DNA of 64,000 nt from Pseudomonadota bacterium (GTDB lineage Bacteria > Pseudomonadota > Alphaproteobacteria > Acetobacterales > Acetobacteraceae): contig JAJZVV010000011.1 of the NCBI GenBank assembly GCA_021845595.1, positions 31,048 to 95,047 on the forward strand, in the 5' to 3' direction. Positions 1-8,012 of the stretch are shown here, piece by piece (positions within the stretch are counted from its first letter, which is position 1; every line of letters begins with the position of its first letter). The notes beneath the pieces were generated by a model. It ran no database searches. It saw only the letters and a program-made list of their open reading frames with translations, and had not been told where the DNA came from. Both the position numbers and the translations under genes were made by a program.

Positions 1-126
1 GAGCACGGTCCGATCTGATGGAATCATCCGGTCGGACGGTCGTGCTCTAGAAACCTATGAGTCTAGAGCAACTTATCTCCGATCTGATCGAGCCGGAACG
101 GCTCAATCAGATCGGAGGTTGCTCTA
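1..126. repeat. 126-bp double-hairpin repeat, copy 1
   Basis: First of two apparently identical tandem 126-bp units. It holds two long inverted repeats. Hairpin A (1-47) pairs 1-7 (GAGCACG) with 41-47, 8-13 with 32-37, and 17-20 with 25-28 around a GAAT loop. Hairpin B (62-128) pairs 62-72 (TCTAGAGCAAC) with 118-128, 77-88 with 106-117, and 90-95 with 99-104 around a GAA loop, with one mismatch and a 4-nt bulge. No coding is seen. The window edge cuts the left side, so more copies may precede it. It looks like the alphaproteobacterial intergenic palindromes bounded by TCTAGAGCA that I recall from rhizobia and relatives; that link is from memory. Confidence 0.85.
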
Positions 127-252
127 GAGCACGGTCCGATCTGATGGAATCATCCGGTCGGACGGTCGTGCTCTAGAAACCTATGAGTCTAGAGCAACTT
201 ATCTCCGATCTGATCGAGCCGGAACGGCTCAATCAGATCGGAGGTTGCTCTA
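127..252. repeat. 126-bp double-hairpin repeat, copy 2
   Basis: Second tandem copy; base-by-base reading shows the same sequence as 1-126 with a period of exactly 126. Its last three bases (CTA, 250-252) are the reverse complement of TAG and form the stop codon of accC, so the repeat abuts or has replaced the end of that gene. Transcripts leaving accC would read straight into hairpin B, which could act as a terminator or RNA 3'-end stabiliser (inference). Confidence 0.85.
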
Positions 253-1590
253 GTGGCCGGCGACGAACCGCTCCAGCCAGTGGATCGTGTAGTCGCCACG
301 CTGGAACCCGACATCTTCGACGATGCGCTGGTGCAGCGGCAAGGTGGTTTTGATGCCGACGACGACGAACTCCGCCAGCGCCCGGCGCAGCCGCGCGATC
401 GCCTGGTCGCGGGTCGGCGCGTGCACGATCAGCTTGGCGACCAGGCTGTCATAGTGCGGCGGCACGCGGTAGCCGGCGTAGAGCGCCGAATCGACCCGCA
501 CGCCCAGCCCGCCGGGCGGGTGGAAGGCGGTGACGCGGCCCGGCGTCGGCATGAAGGTCTCGGGGTCTTCCGCGGTGACGCGGCATTCGATGGCGTGGCC
601 GGAAAACCGGATGTCGGACTGGCCGTAGCCCAGCTCCTGGCCGGCGGCGAGGCGGATCTGCTCGCGCACGAGATCGATGCCGCAGACCATCTCCGTCACC
701 GGATGCTCGACCTGCAGGCGGGTGTTCATTTCGATGAAGGCGAACTGCCCGTCCTGGTAGAGGAATTCCAGCGTTCCGGCGTTGCGGTAGCCGAGCTTCG
801 CCAGCGCCGAGGTGGCGCGCGCGCCGAGCGCGTCGCGTTCGGCGGCGCTGAGCGCGGGCGAGCCGGCCTCCTCGACGAGCTTCTGATGGCGGCGCTGAAG
901 GCTGCAGTCGCGCTCGCCGAAATGCACCACCTGGCCGCGCCCGTCGGCGAGCACCTGCAGTTCGACGTGGCGCGGGCGATCGAGATATTTCTCCAGATAG
1001 ACGGCATCGTTGCCGAACGCGGCGCGCGCCTCGGTGCGCGCGGTGCGCCAGGCTTCCTCGATTTCGTCGGCGTCGTTGGCCACCTTCATGCCGCGCCCGC
1101 CGCCGCCGGCAGCAGCCTTGACCAGAACCGGATAGCCGATCGCGGCGGCGATGCGCCGCGCCGCGTCGAGGTCGGTCACCGCGCCGTCCGACCCCGGCAC
1201 CAGCGGCACGCCGAGCGCGGCCATCGCCGACTTGGCCTCGATCTTGTCGCCCATCATGCGGATATGGGCCGGCGAGGGGCCGATGAAGGCGAGGCCGTGG
1301 GCTTCGACCATTTCGGCGAAATCGGCGTTCTCGGACAGGAACCCGTAGCCGGGATGGATCGCGTCGGCCCCGGTGATGGTGGCCGCCGACAGGATCGAGG
1401 CGGCGTTGAGGTAGCTCTCGCGCGCCGACGGCGGGCCGATGCAGACGCTCTCATCGGCGAGACGGACATGCATCGCATCGGCATCGGCGGTGGAATGGAC
1501 GGCGACGGTCGGGATGCCGAGCTCGCGGCAGGCGCGCTGGATGCGCAGCGCGATCTCGCCACGATTGGCGATGAGGATTTTCTGGAACAC
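250..1590 (-). CDS. accC: Acetyl-CoA carboxylase, biotin carboxylase subunit
   Basis: ATP-grasp enzyme that carboxylates the biotin on AccB with bicarbonate and ATP, the first half-reaction of malonyl-CoA synthesis in the cytoplasm. The 446-aa protein has the usual family length. Visible are the N-terminal KILIANRGEIA motif, the glycine-rich ATP loop KAAAGGGGRGMKV, the FIEMNTRLQVEHPVTE metal/bicarbonate segment, and a C-terminal biotin-carboxylase domain. The start codon is GTG at 1590, only 4 nt after the accB stop, so the two are co-transcribed and probably translationally coupled. The TAG stop lies inside the 126-bp repeat. Identity is very secure. Confidence 0.97.
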   Translation of the reverse strand: MFQKILIANRGEIALRIQRACRELGIPTVAVHSTADADAMHVRLADESVCIGPPSARESYLNAASILSAATITGADAIHPGYGFLSENADFAEMVEAHGLAFIGPSPAHIRMMGDKIEAKSAMAALGVPLVPGSDGAVTDLDAARRIAAAIGYPVLVKAAAGGGGRGMKVANDADEIEEAWRTARTEARAAFGNDAVYLEKYLDRPRHVELQVLADGRGQVVHFGERDCSLQRRHQKLVEEAGSPALSAAERDALGARATSALAKLGYRNAGTLEFLYQDGQFAFIEMNTRLQVEHPVTEMVCGIDLVREQIRLAAGQELGYGQSDIRFSGHAIECRVTAEDPETFMPTPGRVTAFHPPGGLGVRVDSALYAGYRVPPHYDSLVAKLIVHAPTRDQAIARLRRALAEFVVVGIKTTLPLHQRIVEDVGFQRGDYTIHWLERFVAGH

Positions 1591-1594
1591 GCCG

Positions 1595-2050
1595 CTATTC
1601 CAGGATCAGGAGCGGCTCGCCGTATTCCACCGGCGCTCCGGAACTGACCAGAATGCGGGTGACGGTGCCGGCGCGCGGCGCCTTGATCTGGTTGAAGGTC
1701 TTCATCGCCTCGATGAGCAGCAGGGTCTGCCCGGCGGCAACCGTCTGGCCGACGGTGATGAAGGGCGCGGTCCCGGGTTCCGGGCTGAGATAGACGACGC
1801 CGACCATCGGGCTCGGCACCGCGCCCGGATCCGGCGCGGCCGGCTCGGCGGCGGCCGGGGCGATCGCGGCCGGCGCCGCCACCGCGGCGACCGGCGCGGC
1901 GGGGACGAGCGCGGCGGCCGGCGCGGCGAGCGCGCGGACGACGCGGATGCGGCTGTCCTTCTCGGCGATCTCGATTTCCGTCAGGCCGGTTTCGGTCAGG
2001 ATCGCGGCGAGCTGACGGATGGCGGCGGGATCGAACGGTACCTGGCTCAT
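1595..2050 (-). CDS. accB: Biotin carboxyl carrier protein of acetyl-CoA carboxylase
   Basis: Carries the biotin that shuttles carboxyl groups from AccC to the carboxyltransferase. It has 151 aa: an N-terminal helical part (1-40), a long Ala/Pro linker (about 42-78), and a C-terminal biotinyl/lipoyl domain. The biotinylated lysine is K117 in EAMKTFNQI; the residues after the lysine differ from the common EAMKMMN but the AMK core is intact. ATG start at 2050. It lies between aroQ and accC on the same strand, the usual alphaproteobacterial arrangement. Confidence 0.96.
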   Translation of the reverse strand: MSQVPFDPAAIRQLAAILTETGLTEIEIAEKDSRIRVVRALAAPAAALVPAAPVAAVAAPAAIAPAAAEPAAPDPGAVPSPMVGVVYLSPEPGTAPFITVGQTVAAGQTLLLIEAMKTFNQIKAPRAGTVTRILVSSGAPVEYGEPLLILE

Positions 2051-2071
2051 CGCGGGCCTGTCACTTTCCTG

Positions 2072-2536
2072 TCAATCGGCATCCAGCACCCCGGCCTGAT
2101 CGAGCAGCCCGGCCATCGCGGTCAGCGCCAGCGCGTAGCCGCGCACGCCGAGACCGCAGATCACGCCCGTCGCCGCGCGCGAGACGAAGGAATGGTGCCG
2201 GAATTCCTCACGGCGATGGATGTTGCTGATATGGACTTCGACCACGGGCAATTCGACGGCGAGCAGCGCGTCCATCAGCGCGACCGAACTGTGGGTGTAG
2301 CCGGCGGGGTTGATGACGATGCCCTGGGCCCGGCCGCGGCACTCCTGCACCCAGGAGATCAGCTCGCCCTCGCCGTTGGTTTGCCGGAAGTCGATGGCCA
2401 GGCCGAGCGCCTCGGCGGCCTCGGCGCACAGCGCCTCGACGTCGTCCAGCGTCGCCGACCCGTAGATCTCCGGCTGGCGCAGCCCGAGCATGTTGAGGTT
2501 GGGCCCGTTGAGGATGGCGATCAGCGGTTCTGGCAT
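2072..2536 (-). CDS. aroQ: Type II 3-dehydroquinate dehydratase
   Basis: Third step of the shikimate pathway: 3-dehydroquinate to 3-dehydroshikimate. The 154-aa length fits the small dodecameric type II enzymes. Visible motifs are NGPNLNMLG near the N-terminus, the flexible loop with the active-site tyrosine (RQPEIYG), [12 protein letters not shown] with the catalytic His, and [19 protein letters not shown], which binds substrate. ATG start at 2536. The stop is 21 nt before accB, giving an aroQ-accB-accC operon. Confidence 0.96.
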   Translation of the reverse strand: MPEPLIAILNGPNLNMLGLRQPEIYGSATLDDVEALCAEAAEALGLAIDFRQTNGEGELISWVQECRGRAQGIVINPAGYTHSSVALMDALLAVELPVVEVHISNIHRREEFRHHSFVSRAATGVICGLGVRGYALALTAMAGLLDQAGVLDAD

Positions 2537-2588
2537 GGCCGCGCCAGTAGCACGCGCGGGCGCGCGGGTCCAATCGGTTCCGCGCCGG

Positions 2589-3413
2589 TCAGTGTTCCGG
2601 GAGCGCGGGCTCGCCGTTCGCCACGCCGCCGACGTTGGGCGGCAGGCCGGTGACCGAGTCCAGCCCGCGGGCGCCGGCGAACATCGCGTGATCGACCTGG
2701 GCGCCGGAGAAATCCGCCCCGGCGAGGTCGGCGCCGGAGAAATCCGCCATGAAGAGGTCGGCGCCGAGGAAGCGCGCGCCCTGGAGATGGGCGAAGGCGA
2801 ACGAGGCGCGGCCGAGCTCGGCGTGGCTGAAATCCGCGCCCTCCATGTGCGCGCCGGCGAAATCGGCGTGGATCAGCCCCATCGACTGGTTGTGCATGTC
2901 GGCCGCCGCGTGGGTGCCGATGAATTTCGCGCCGCGGAAATCGAACCCGGCGAAATGGCCCTGGACGCGGGCGGCGGAGAAATCGGCGCCGGCGAAGATC
3001 GGCGCTTCGGCCGGGTTCGTCTCCAGCCCCGAGGCGACGACCATGGCGCTGACCATGGCGCCCTGGAGGTTGGCGCCGGTGAAATTGGCGCGGATCACCC
3101 AGGCCAGTGCCAGGTTGGCGCCGGCGAGGTTGGCGCCGCGCAGATCGGCGCCCTCCAGCTTGGTGGCGTAGAGGTCCGTGCCGGCGAGATCGGCGCCGGC
3201 GAAATTCAGATGGCTGAGATCGAGCCGGGCGAGGGAGCGGTGGGAGAAATCGGCCGGATGGCCGGGCGTGGCGGCGGCAAGCGCGGCGCGCACCTCAGCG
3301 GCATCGAGATCGGCGGCGGAGCCCGGCGCGGCGAGGGCGAGGACCAGGCCGGCCGCCAGCGCACCCAACCGAACCGCCCGCGCCAGCCGCGGGCTTGCTT
3401 GTCGTGCCGTCAT
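2589..3413 (-). CDS. Secreted pentapeptide-repeat protein
   Basis: A 274-aa protein with a Sec-type signal peptide (basic n-region, hydrophobic stretch near 16-30, cleavage likely around APGSA-A). It is followed by two blocks of A(D/N)LXX pentapeptides at about residues 61-123 and 139-259, such as [24 protein letters not shown]. Such repeats fold as a right-handed square beta-helix. The block between about 124 and 138 and another near 165-172 break the pattern. The exact function is unknown; pentapeptide proteins range from gyrase mimics to structural proteins, and export argues against a gyrase role. ATG at 3413, 52 nt upstream of aroQ, possibly the same transcript. Confidence 0.85.
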   Translation of the reverse strand: MTARQASPRLARAVRLGALAAGLVLALAAPGSAADLDAAEVRAALAAATPGHPADFSHRSLARLDLSHLNFAGADLAGTDLYATKLEGADLRGANLAGANLALAWVIRANFTGANLQGAMVSAMVVASGLETNPAEAPIFAGADFSAARVQGHFAGFDFRGAKFIGTHAAADMHNQSMGLIHADFAGAHMEGADFSHAELGRASFAFAHLQGARFLGADLFMADFSGADLAGADFSGAQVDHAMFAGARGLDSVTGLPPNVGGVANGEPALPEH

Positions 3414-3434
3414 CGCGCGCCCATAATTTGCATC

Positions 3435-3650
3435 ATGAAGGATACGACGTTGTCGCTCACCGTGAATGGCGAGGCAAGGACGCTCGCCGGGCCGACCAGT
3501 GTCGCGGCGCTGCTGGCCGGGCTCGGGTTCGATGCGCGCAAGGTCGCGGTCGAGCGCAACGAGGCGATCGTGCCGCGCTCGGTCTATGGCGAGACCTGGC
3601 TCGCGCCCGGCGACGCGCTCGAAATCGTGCATTTCATCGGCGGAGGCTGA
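3435..3650 (+). CDS. thiS: Sulfur carrier protein ThiS
   Basis: Ubiquitin-fold sulfur carrier for thiazole synthesis; the C-terminal glycine becomes a thiocarboxylate. The 71-aa protein ends in VHFIGGG, with the required di-glycine tail, and contains the VAVERNEAIVPRS strand typical of ThiS. It begins 21 nt from the divergent pentapeptide gene, which leaves no room for a THI-box riboswitch. The stop is 3 nt before thiG. Confidence 0.95.
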   Translation: MKDTTLSLTVNGEARTLAGPTSVAALLAGLGFDARKVAVERNEAIVPRSVYGETWLAPGDALEIVHFIGGG

Positions 3651-3653
3651 GCC

Positions 3654-4460
3654 ATGGACCCGCGCATCGAGCCCACCGCCGCGGACGAGGACGGCTGGAC
3701 GGTGGCCGGCCGCCGCTTCCGCTCGCGCCTCATCGTCGGCACGGGCAAATACAAGGACCTCGAGCAGACGGCGGCGGCGATCGAGGCCTCGGGGGCGGAG
3801 ATCGTCACCGTCGCGGTGCGGCGGGTGAACCTCGCCGACCCCGGCGCGCCGATGCTGCAGGACTATGTCGATCCCAAGCGGGTGATGTACCTGCCCAACA
3901 CGGCCGGCTGCCACACCGCGCAGGAGGCGGTACGCACGCTGCGCCTGGCGCGCGAGGCCGGCGGCTGGAACCTCGTGAAGCTCGAAGTGCTCGGGCCGCC
4001 GCCGACGCTCTATCCGGACATGGCGGCGACCGTCGAGGCGGCGGCGGCGCTGATCCAGGACGGGTTCGAGGTGATGGTCTATTGCGCCGACGATCCGGTG
4101 GCGGCGAAGCGGCTGGAGGCGATGGGCTGCGTCGCCATCATGCCGCTCGGCGCGCCGATCGGCTCCGGGCTCGGGATTCAGAACCCGGCCATGCTGTCGA
4201 TGCTGATCGAACAGACCGCGGTGCCGCTGCTGGTCGATGCCGGCGTCGGCACCGCCTCGGACGCGGCGATCGCCATGGAACTGGGCTGCGACGCGGTGCT
4301 GCTGAATTCGGCCATCGCCATGGCCAAGGATCCGATCCGCATGGCCCGCGCCATGCGCCTGGCGGTCGAGGCCGGGCGCGAGGCGTTTCTCGCCGGGCGC
4401 ATGGCGCGGCGCATGGGCGCGGATCCGTCGAGCCCGCTGACCGGGCTGATCCGGCGCTGA
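3654..4460 (+). CDS. thiG: Thiazole synthase
   Basis: Makes the thiazole phosphate of thiamine from DXP, dehydroglycine/iminoglycine and ThiS thiocarboxylate. The 268-aa protein has a TIM-barrel pattern: [14 protein letters not shown] start, Schiff-base lysine K109 in NLVKLEVLG, and the phosphate-binding segment [33 protein letters not shown] at 3654 directly after thiS. No thiO, thiC, thiE or thiF is in the window, so those functions must be elsewhere. Confidence 0.96.
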   Translation: MDPRIEPTAADEDGWTVAGRRFRSRLIVGTGKYKDLEQTAAAIEASGAEIVTVAVRRVNLADPGAPMLQDYVDPKRVMYLPNTAGCHTAQEAVRTLRLAREAGGWNLVKLEVLGPPPTLYPDMAATVEAAAALIQDGFEVMVYCADDPVAAKRLEAMGCVAIMPLGAPIGSGLGIQNPAMLSMLIEQTAVPLLVDAGVGTASDAAIAMELGCDAVLLNSAIAMAKDPIRMARAMRLAVEAGREAFLAGRMARRMGADPSSPLTGLIRR

Positions 4461-4527
4461 GCGGGCGGCGCTCGGCGCCCGGCGCCCGGCGTCTCGCCCG
4501 GGGTGGGCCGATGAGCGGGGCGGGCCG

Positions 4528-5316
4528 ATGATGCCGAGCGCGGTCCTCGCGCTGGCGCCCGGCGCGATGGCGGCACTTCTGGCCGTCGCGCTGGCGGCGG
4601 GCATCGGCATCACCGCCGTGGGGCCGGGCGGCGTGCTGCTGACCATCGGCCTCTATGCTCTCACCGCGCTGCCGCCGGCGAGTGTCGCCGGGACCGGCAT
4701 CGTCACCAACGTCGCCACCGGCCTGCTCGGCGCCGCGGCCTATCTGCGATCCGGCCATCTGCGTGCGCGCCATACGCGGCGGACCGCGATCCTGCTCAGC
4801 CTCGCCGCGCTGCCGGGAACGCCGCTGGGCATCTGGCTGAACGGCCACACCTCGCGCGCCAGTTTCGGCTTGCTGCTCGGCGGGCTGACGCTGGCGACCG
4901 GGATCATGGTCGCGCTGCGGCTGCGCCGGACCATGCCGCACGCGGATGCCCATCCCCGGTTGGGCGACGCCGGCGCGACGCTGCTCGGTTTTCTCGTCGC
5001 CTCCGTCAGCGGGCTGTTCGGTCTCGGCGGTCCGATGCTCGCCGTGCCGCTGCTGCTCGCCGCGGGCGTGCCGATCCTGCCGGCGATCGCGGCGTCACAG
5101 GTTCAATCGGTGGCGATCTCGGGCATCGGCGCCATTGGCTATGCCGCCCATGGCGCCATCGACTGGCCGATGGCGGTGCTCGTCGGCGTGCCGGAAATGG
5201 TCGGCGTGGTGCTCGGCTGGCAGCTCGCCCGCCGGCTGCCCGCGCCTGTCCTCGCCGCCGCGCTTGCTGCCGGGCTGATCGCGCTGGCGCCCTACCTGGT
5301 CTGGCGCAGTTCCTGA
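4528..5316 (+). CDS. TauE/SafE-family sulfite/organosulfonate exporter-like permease
   Basis: A 262-aa inner-membrane protein with about eight hydrophobic segments arranged as two similar halves. Each half carries the family's G-rich signature (GIGITAVGPGGVLLT and SVSGLFGLGGPMLAVPLLLAAGVP). The TauE/SafE family exports sulfite, sulfonates or other small anions, or is uncharacterised. Two tandem ATGs (4528, 4531) follow a short duplicated GGGCCGATGA element. It sits 67 nt after thiG and may be read through from thiSG, but a functional link to thiamine is not implied. Confidence 0.85.
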   Translation: MMPSAVLALAPGAMAALLAVALAAGIGITAVGPGGVLLTIGLYALTALPPASVAGTGIVTNVATGLLGAAAYLRSGHLRARHTRRTAILLSLAALPGTPLGIWLNGHTSRASFGLLLGGLTLATGIMVALRLRRTMPHADAHPRLGDAGATLLGFLVASVSGLFGLGGPMLAVPLLLAAGVPILPAIAASQVQSVAISGIGAIGYAAHGAIDWPMAVLVGVPEMVGVVLGWQLARRLPAPVLAAALAAGLIALAPYLVWRSS

Positions 5317-5329
5317 CCGAACATCACGC

Positions 5330-6787
5330 TCAGGCCGCCGTGCCGCCGACGGTGAGACCGGCGAGCTTCAGCGTCGGCTGGCCGACGCCGACGGGAACGC
5401 CTTGCCCGTTCTTGCCGCAGGTGCCGATGCCCGGATCGAGCGCCATGTCCGCGCCGACCATCTCGACCTTGGTCAGCACGTCCGGTCCGTTGCCGATCAG
5501 CGTTGCGCCTTTCACCGGCGCGGTCACCTTGCCGTCCTCGATGAGATAGGCCTCCGAGGCCGAGAAGACGAACTTGCCCGAGGTGATGTCCACCTGGCCG
5601 CCGCCGAAATTCACCGCGTAGAGGCCGCGCGGGACGGAGCGGATCATCTCCTCCGCGCTCGCCGTGCCGCCCATCATGACGGTGTTGGTCATCCGCGGCA
5701 TCGGCGCGTGGGCGTAGGATTGCCGGCGCCCGTTGCCGGTCGGCGCCATGCCCATCAGCCGCGCGTTCAGCCGGTCCTGCATGTAGCCGACCAGAACGCC
5801 GTCCTCGATCAGCACGGTGCGGCCGGAGGGGGTGCCTTCGTCGTCCACCGTCAGGCTGCCCCGCCGGTCGGGAATCGTGCCGTCATCGACGACGGTGACC
5901 CCGGGCGACGCGACGCGCCGCCCGAGCAGGCCGGCGAAGGCGGAGGTGCGCTTGCGGTTGAAATCGCCTTCCAGCCCGTGGCCGATCGCCTCGTGCAGCA
6001 GGATGCCGGGCCAGCCGGGCCCGAGCACCACCGGCATTTCGCCGGCCGGGGCCGGGCGGCTGTCGAGATTGACCAGCGCCTGGCGCAGCGCCTCATCCAC
6101 CGCCGCCTGCCATTGCTCGACGCCGATCAGCCGCTCGAACCCGAAGCGGCCGCCGGTGCCGAAGCTGCCGGTTTCGCGCCGCCCGTTCCGCTCGACCACG
6201 ACCGAGACGTTGAGCCGGACCAGCGGGCGCAGATCGGCCACCCGCGTGCCGTCGGCGCGGATGATCTGCACCGCCTGCCACTCGGCGGCGATCGAGGCCA
6301 TGACCTGGCGCACGCGCTCGTCCTTGCCGCGGGCGTAGGTATCGAGCGCGGCCAGCACCCCGGCGCGCTCGGCGAAGGGCAGGGCGGCGAGGGGGTTGGC
6401 GGGGGAATAGAGGCGCGTGTTGGTGGCGCGCGGCGGCTCGGCCTTGCGCGCGGGCGGTTCCCCGGCCAGGGCGGCGACGCTCGCGCCGGCCCGGCGCAGC
6501 GCCTCCTCGGACAGTTCGCCGGCATGGGCGTAGCCGGTGCTCTCGCCGGCCACCGCGCGCAGCCCGAAGCCGAGGGCGGTATCGAACCCGGCGCTGCGGA
6601 TGCGGCCGTCCTCCAGGGAGAGCTGTTCGCTCTCGCGGTATTCGAGGAAGAGCTCGCCGTCATCGGCCCGCGCCAGCGTCGCCGCCAGCACGCGCTCGGC
6701 CTCGTCGCGGCCCAGCGCGGTATCGGCGCGCTCGAAGAAGAGACGGTCGGTGACGGCCAGCGGCGTGTCGGCGATGGGGATGGACAT
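5330..6787 (-). CDS. tldD: Metalloprotease TldD
   Basis: TldD forms a heterodimeric zinc protease with TldE/PmbA; the pair matures peptides such as microcin B17 and degrades CcdA in E. coli. The 485-aa length is typical. The zinc motif HEAIGH is at residues 265-270 in GILLHEAIGHGLEGD, and the C-terminal domain has PRMTNTVMMGG and TLIGNGPDVLTKVEMVG. ATG at 6787. TldE/PmbA is not in the window, as is common. It is convergent with the TauE-like gene, with a 13-nt gap. Confidence 0.95.
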   Translation of the reverse strand: MSIPIADTPLAVTDRLFFERADTALGRDEAERVLAATLARADDGELFLEYRESEQLSLEDGRIRSAGFDTALGFGLRAVAGESTGYAHAGELSEEALRRAGASVAALAGEPPARKAEPPRATNTRLYSPANPLAALPFAERAGVLAALDTYARGKDERVRQVMASIAAEWQAVQIIRADGTRVADLRPLVRLNVSVVVERNGRRETGSFGTGGRFGFERLIGVEQWQAAVDEALRQALVNLDSRPAPAGEMPVVLGPGWPGILLHEAIGHGLEGDFNRKRTSAFAGLLGRRVASPGVTVVDDGTIPDRRGSLTVDDEGTPSGRTVLIEDGVLVGYMQDRLNARLMGMAPTGNGRRQSYAHAPMPRMTNTVMMGGTASAEEMIRSVPRGLYAVNFGGGQVDITSGKFVFSASEAYLIEDGKVTAPVKGATLIGNGPDVLTKVEMVGADMALDPGIGTCGKNGQGVPVGVGQPTLKLAGLTVGGTAA

Positions 6788-6816
6788 GGACGCTCCTGCG
6801 GCGCGGAGAAAACGGG

Positions 6817-7950
6817 TCAGGTCGAAACGGTGGCGGGCCGCCCTGGGGCCGGCCCGTGATGCGGCCGGCCGGCGCCGCGCAAGCCATGCAGGGACACCAG
6901 GGCGGCGGTGAGCAGCAGCACCGCACCGGCCTGATGGGCGAGGGCGGGGGCCAGTTGCACGACGGACAGCAAGGTCGCCACGCCGAGCGCATACTGCGCG
7001 ATCGCGATCAGGCCGAGGGCAAGCAGCGCGCGGCGGGCCCGCCGCGGGCCGACGCCGCCGAGGCCGACCCAGGCCGTGAGCAGCGCCGCGGTGGCGCTGG
7101 CGGTGGCCAGCAGCCGGTGGTCGAACTGCACCGCGGCGATGTTCTCGGTCAGGTTGCGCACGAACGGGTGGAGTCGGGCATACCCGGGTGGGATCAGGTG
7201 CCCGTCCATCAGCGGGAAGCTGTTATAGTCGAGCCCGGCGTGCAGGCCGGCGGTGAGGCCGCCGGCGAGGATGGTCAGCGCGATCAGCGACGTCGCTGCC
7301 ATCGCCAAGGCCCGCGCGGTGCGGGGGCGCGCGCCGGCCAGCCGGGGTGCGGCCGGATGCAGCACGCCCAGCCCGGTCCAGAGCAGGGCGGCGTAGAGCG
7401 CCAGCGCGAACCCGAGATGGATGGTCAGGCGATAGGGCGAGACCGCGGTCGCGTCCGCGAACCAGCCCGAGGCGACCATGAACCATCCGACCGCGCCCTG
7501 CAGCCCGCCGAGCACGAACAGCGCGGCCAGCCGCGGCCACAGCCCGCGCGGCAGCATCCCAGCGGCGGCGAAGCCGGCCAGCGGCAGCAGCAGCGCCGCG
7601 CCGATCAACCGGCCCCAGAGCCGATGGATCCATTCCAGCCAGAAAATCTGGCGGAACCCGTCCAGGCCGAAGCCGGCATGCTGCAACTGATATTGCGGAA
7701 TCTGCTGGTAGAGGGCGAACAGCCGCTGCCATTCGGCCTCCGTGCGCGGCGGCAGGATACCGGAGAGCGGGGCCCACTCCATGATCGAGAGCCCCGACCC
7801 GGTCAGCCGCGTGGCGCCGCCGAGCACGACCATCACCAGGATCATGCCGCAGAGGCCGAACAGCCACAGCGCGACGAGGCGGCGGTTGCGCCGCTCGGCA
7901 CTGGTTTCGGTGGGCAGGCCGATGGCGCTGCCGGGCAGGTCGAAGGGCAT
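6817..7950 (-). CDS. ctaA: Heme A synthase (COX15/CtaA type)
   Basis: Integral membrane enzyme that oxidises the C8 methyl of heme O to the formyl of heme A for aa3-type oxidases. It has 377 aa with about eight predicted TM helices. Key segments are VLGGATRLTGSGLSIMEW, FWLEWIHRLWGRLIG (heme-ligand His), LTIHLGFALALYAALLW, and QFDHRLLATASA in the second half. ATG at 7950. It lies 29 nt upstream of tldD on the same strand. It implies that an A-type heme-copper oxidase is present in the genome. Confidence 0.95.
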   Translation of the reverse strand: MPFDLPGSAIGLPTETSAERRNRRLVALWLFGLCGMILVMVVLGGATRLTGSGLSIMEWAPLSGILPPRTEAEWQRLFALYQQIPQYQLQHAGFGLDGFRQIFWLEWIHRLWGRLIGAALLLPLAGFAAAGMLPRGLWPRLAALFVLGGLQGAVGWFMVASGWFADATAVSPYRLTIHLGFALALYAALLWTGLGVLHPAAPRLAGARPRTARALAMAATSLIALTILAGGLTAGLHAGLDYNSFPLMDGHLIPPGYARLHPFVRNLTENIAAVQFDHRLLATASATAALLTAWVGLGGVGPRRARRALLALGLIAIAQYALGVATLLSVVQLAPALAHQAGAVLLLTAALVSLHGLRGAGRPHHGPAPGRPATVST

Positions 7951-8012
7951 GGGTCTGATTACAGGATGTAGGCACGCGGCGCGAGATTGCAGCGGCAGCC
8001 GGTGCCGCGGGG

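Noticed and set aside
1-252. CRISPR array
   Set aside because: Only two long 126-bp units without spacers, each an imperfect palindrome; not CRISPR-like.
253-1647. Long plus-strand ORF opposite accC
   Set aside because: Antisense shadow of a high-GC gene; no recognisable domain and Arg/Ala/Gly-rich composition. The same applies to many other long antisense frames, e.g. opposite aroQ, the GT gene, gltB and uvrA.
2749-3171. Plus-strand ORFs over the pentapeptide gene
   Set aside because: Repetitive proteins made by reading the pentapeptide repeats antisense.
3414-3434. TPP riboswitch before thiS
   Set aside because: Only 21 nt separate thiS from the divergent gene, too short for a THI-box.
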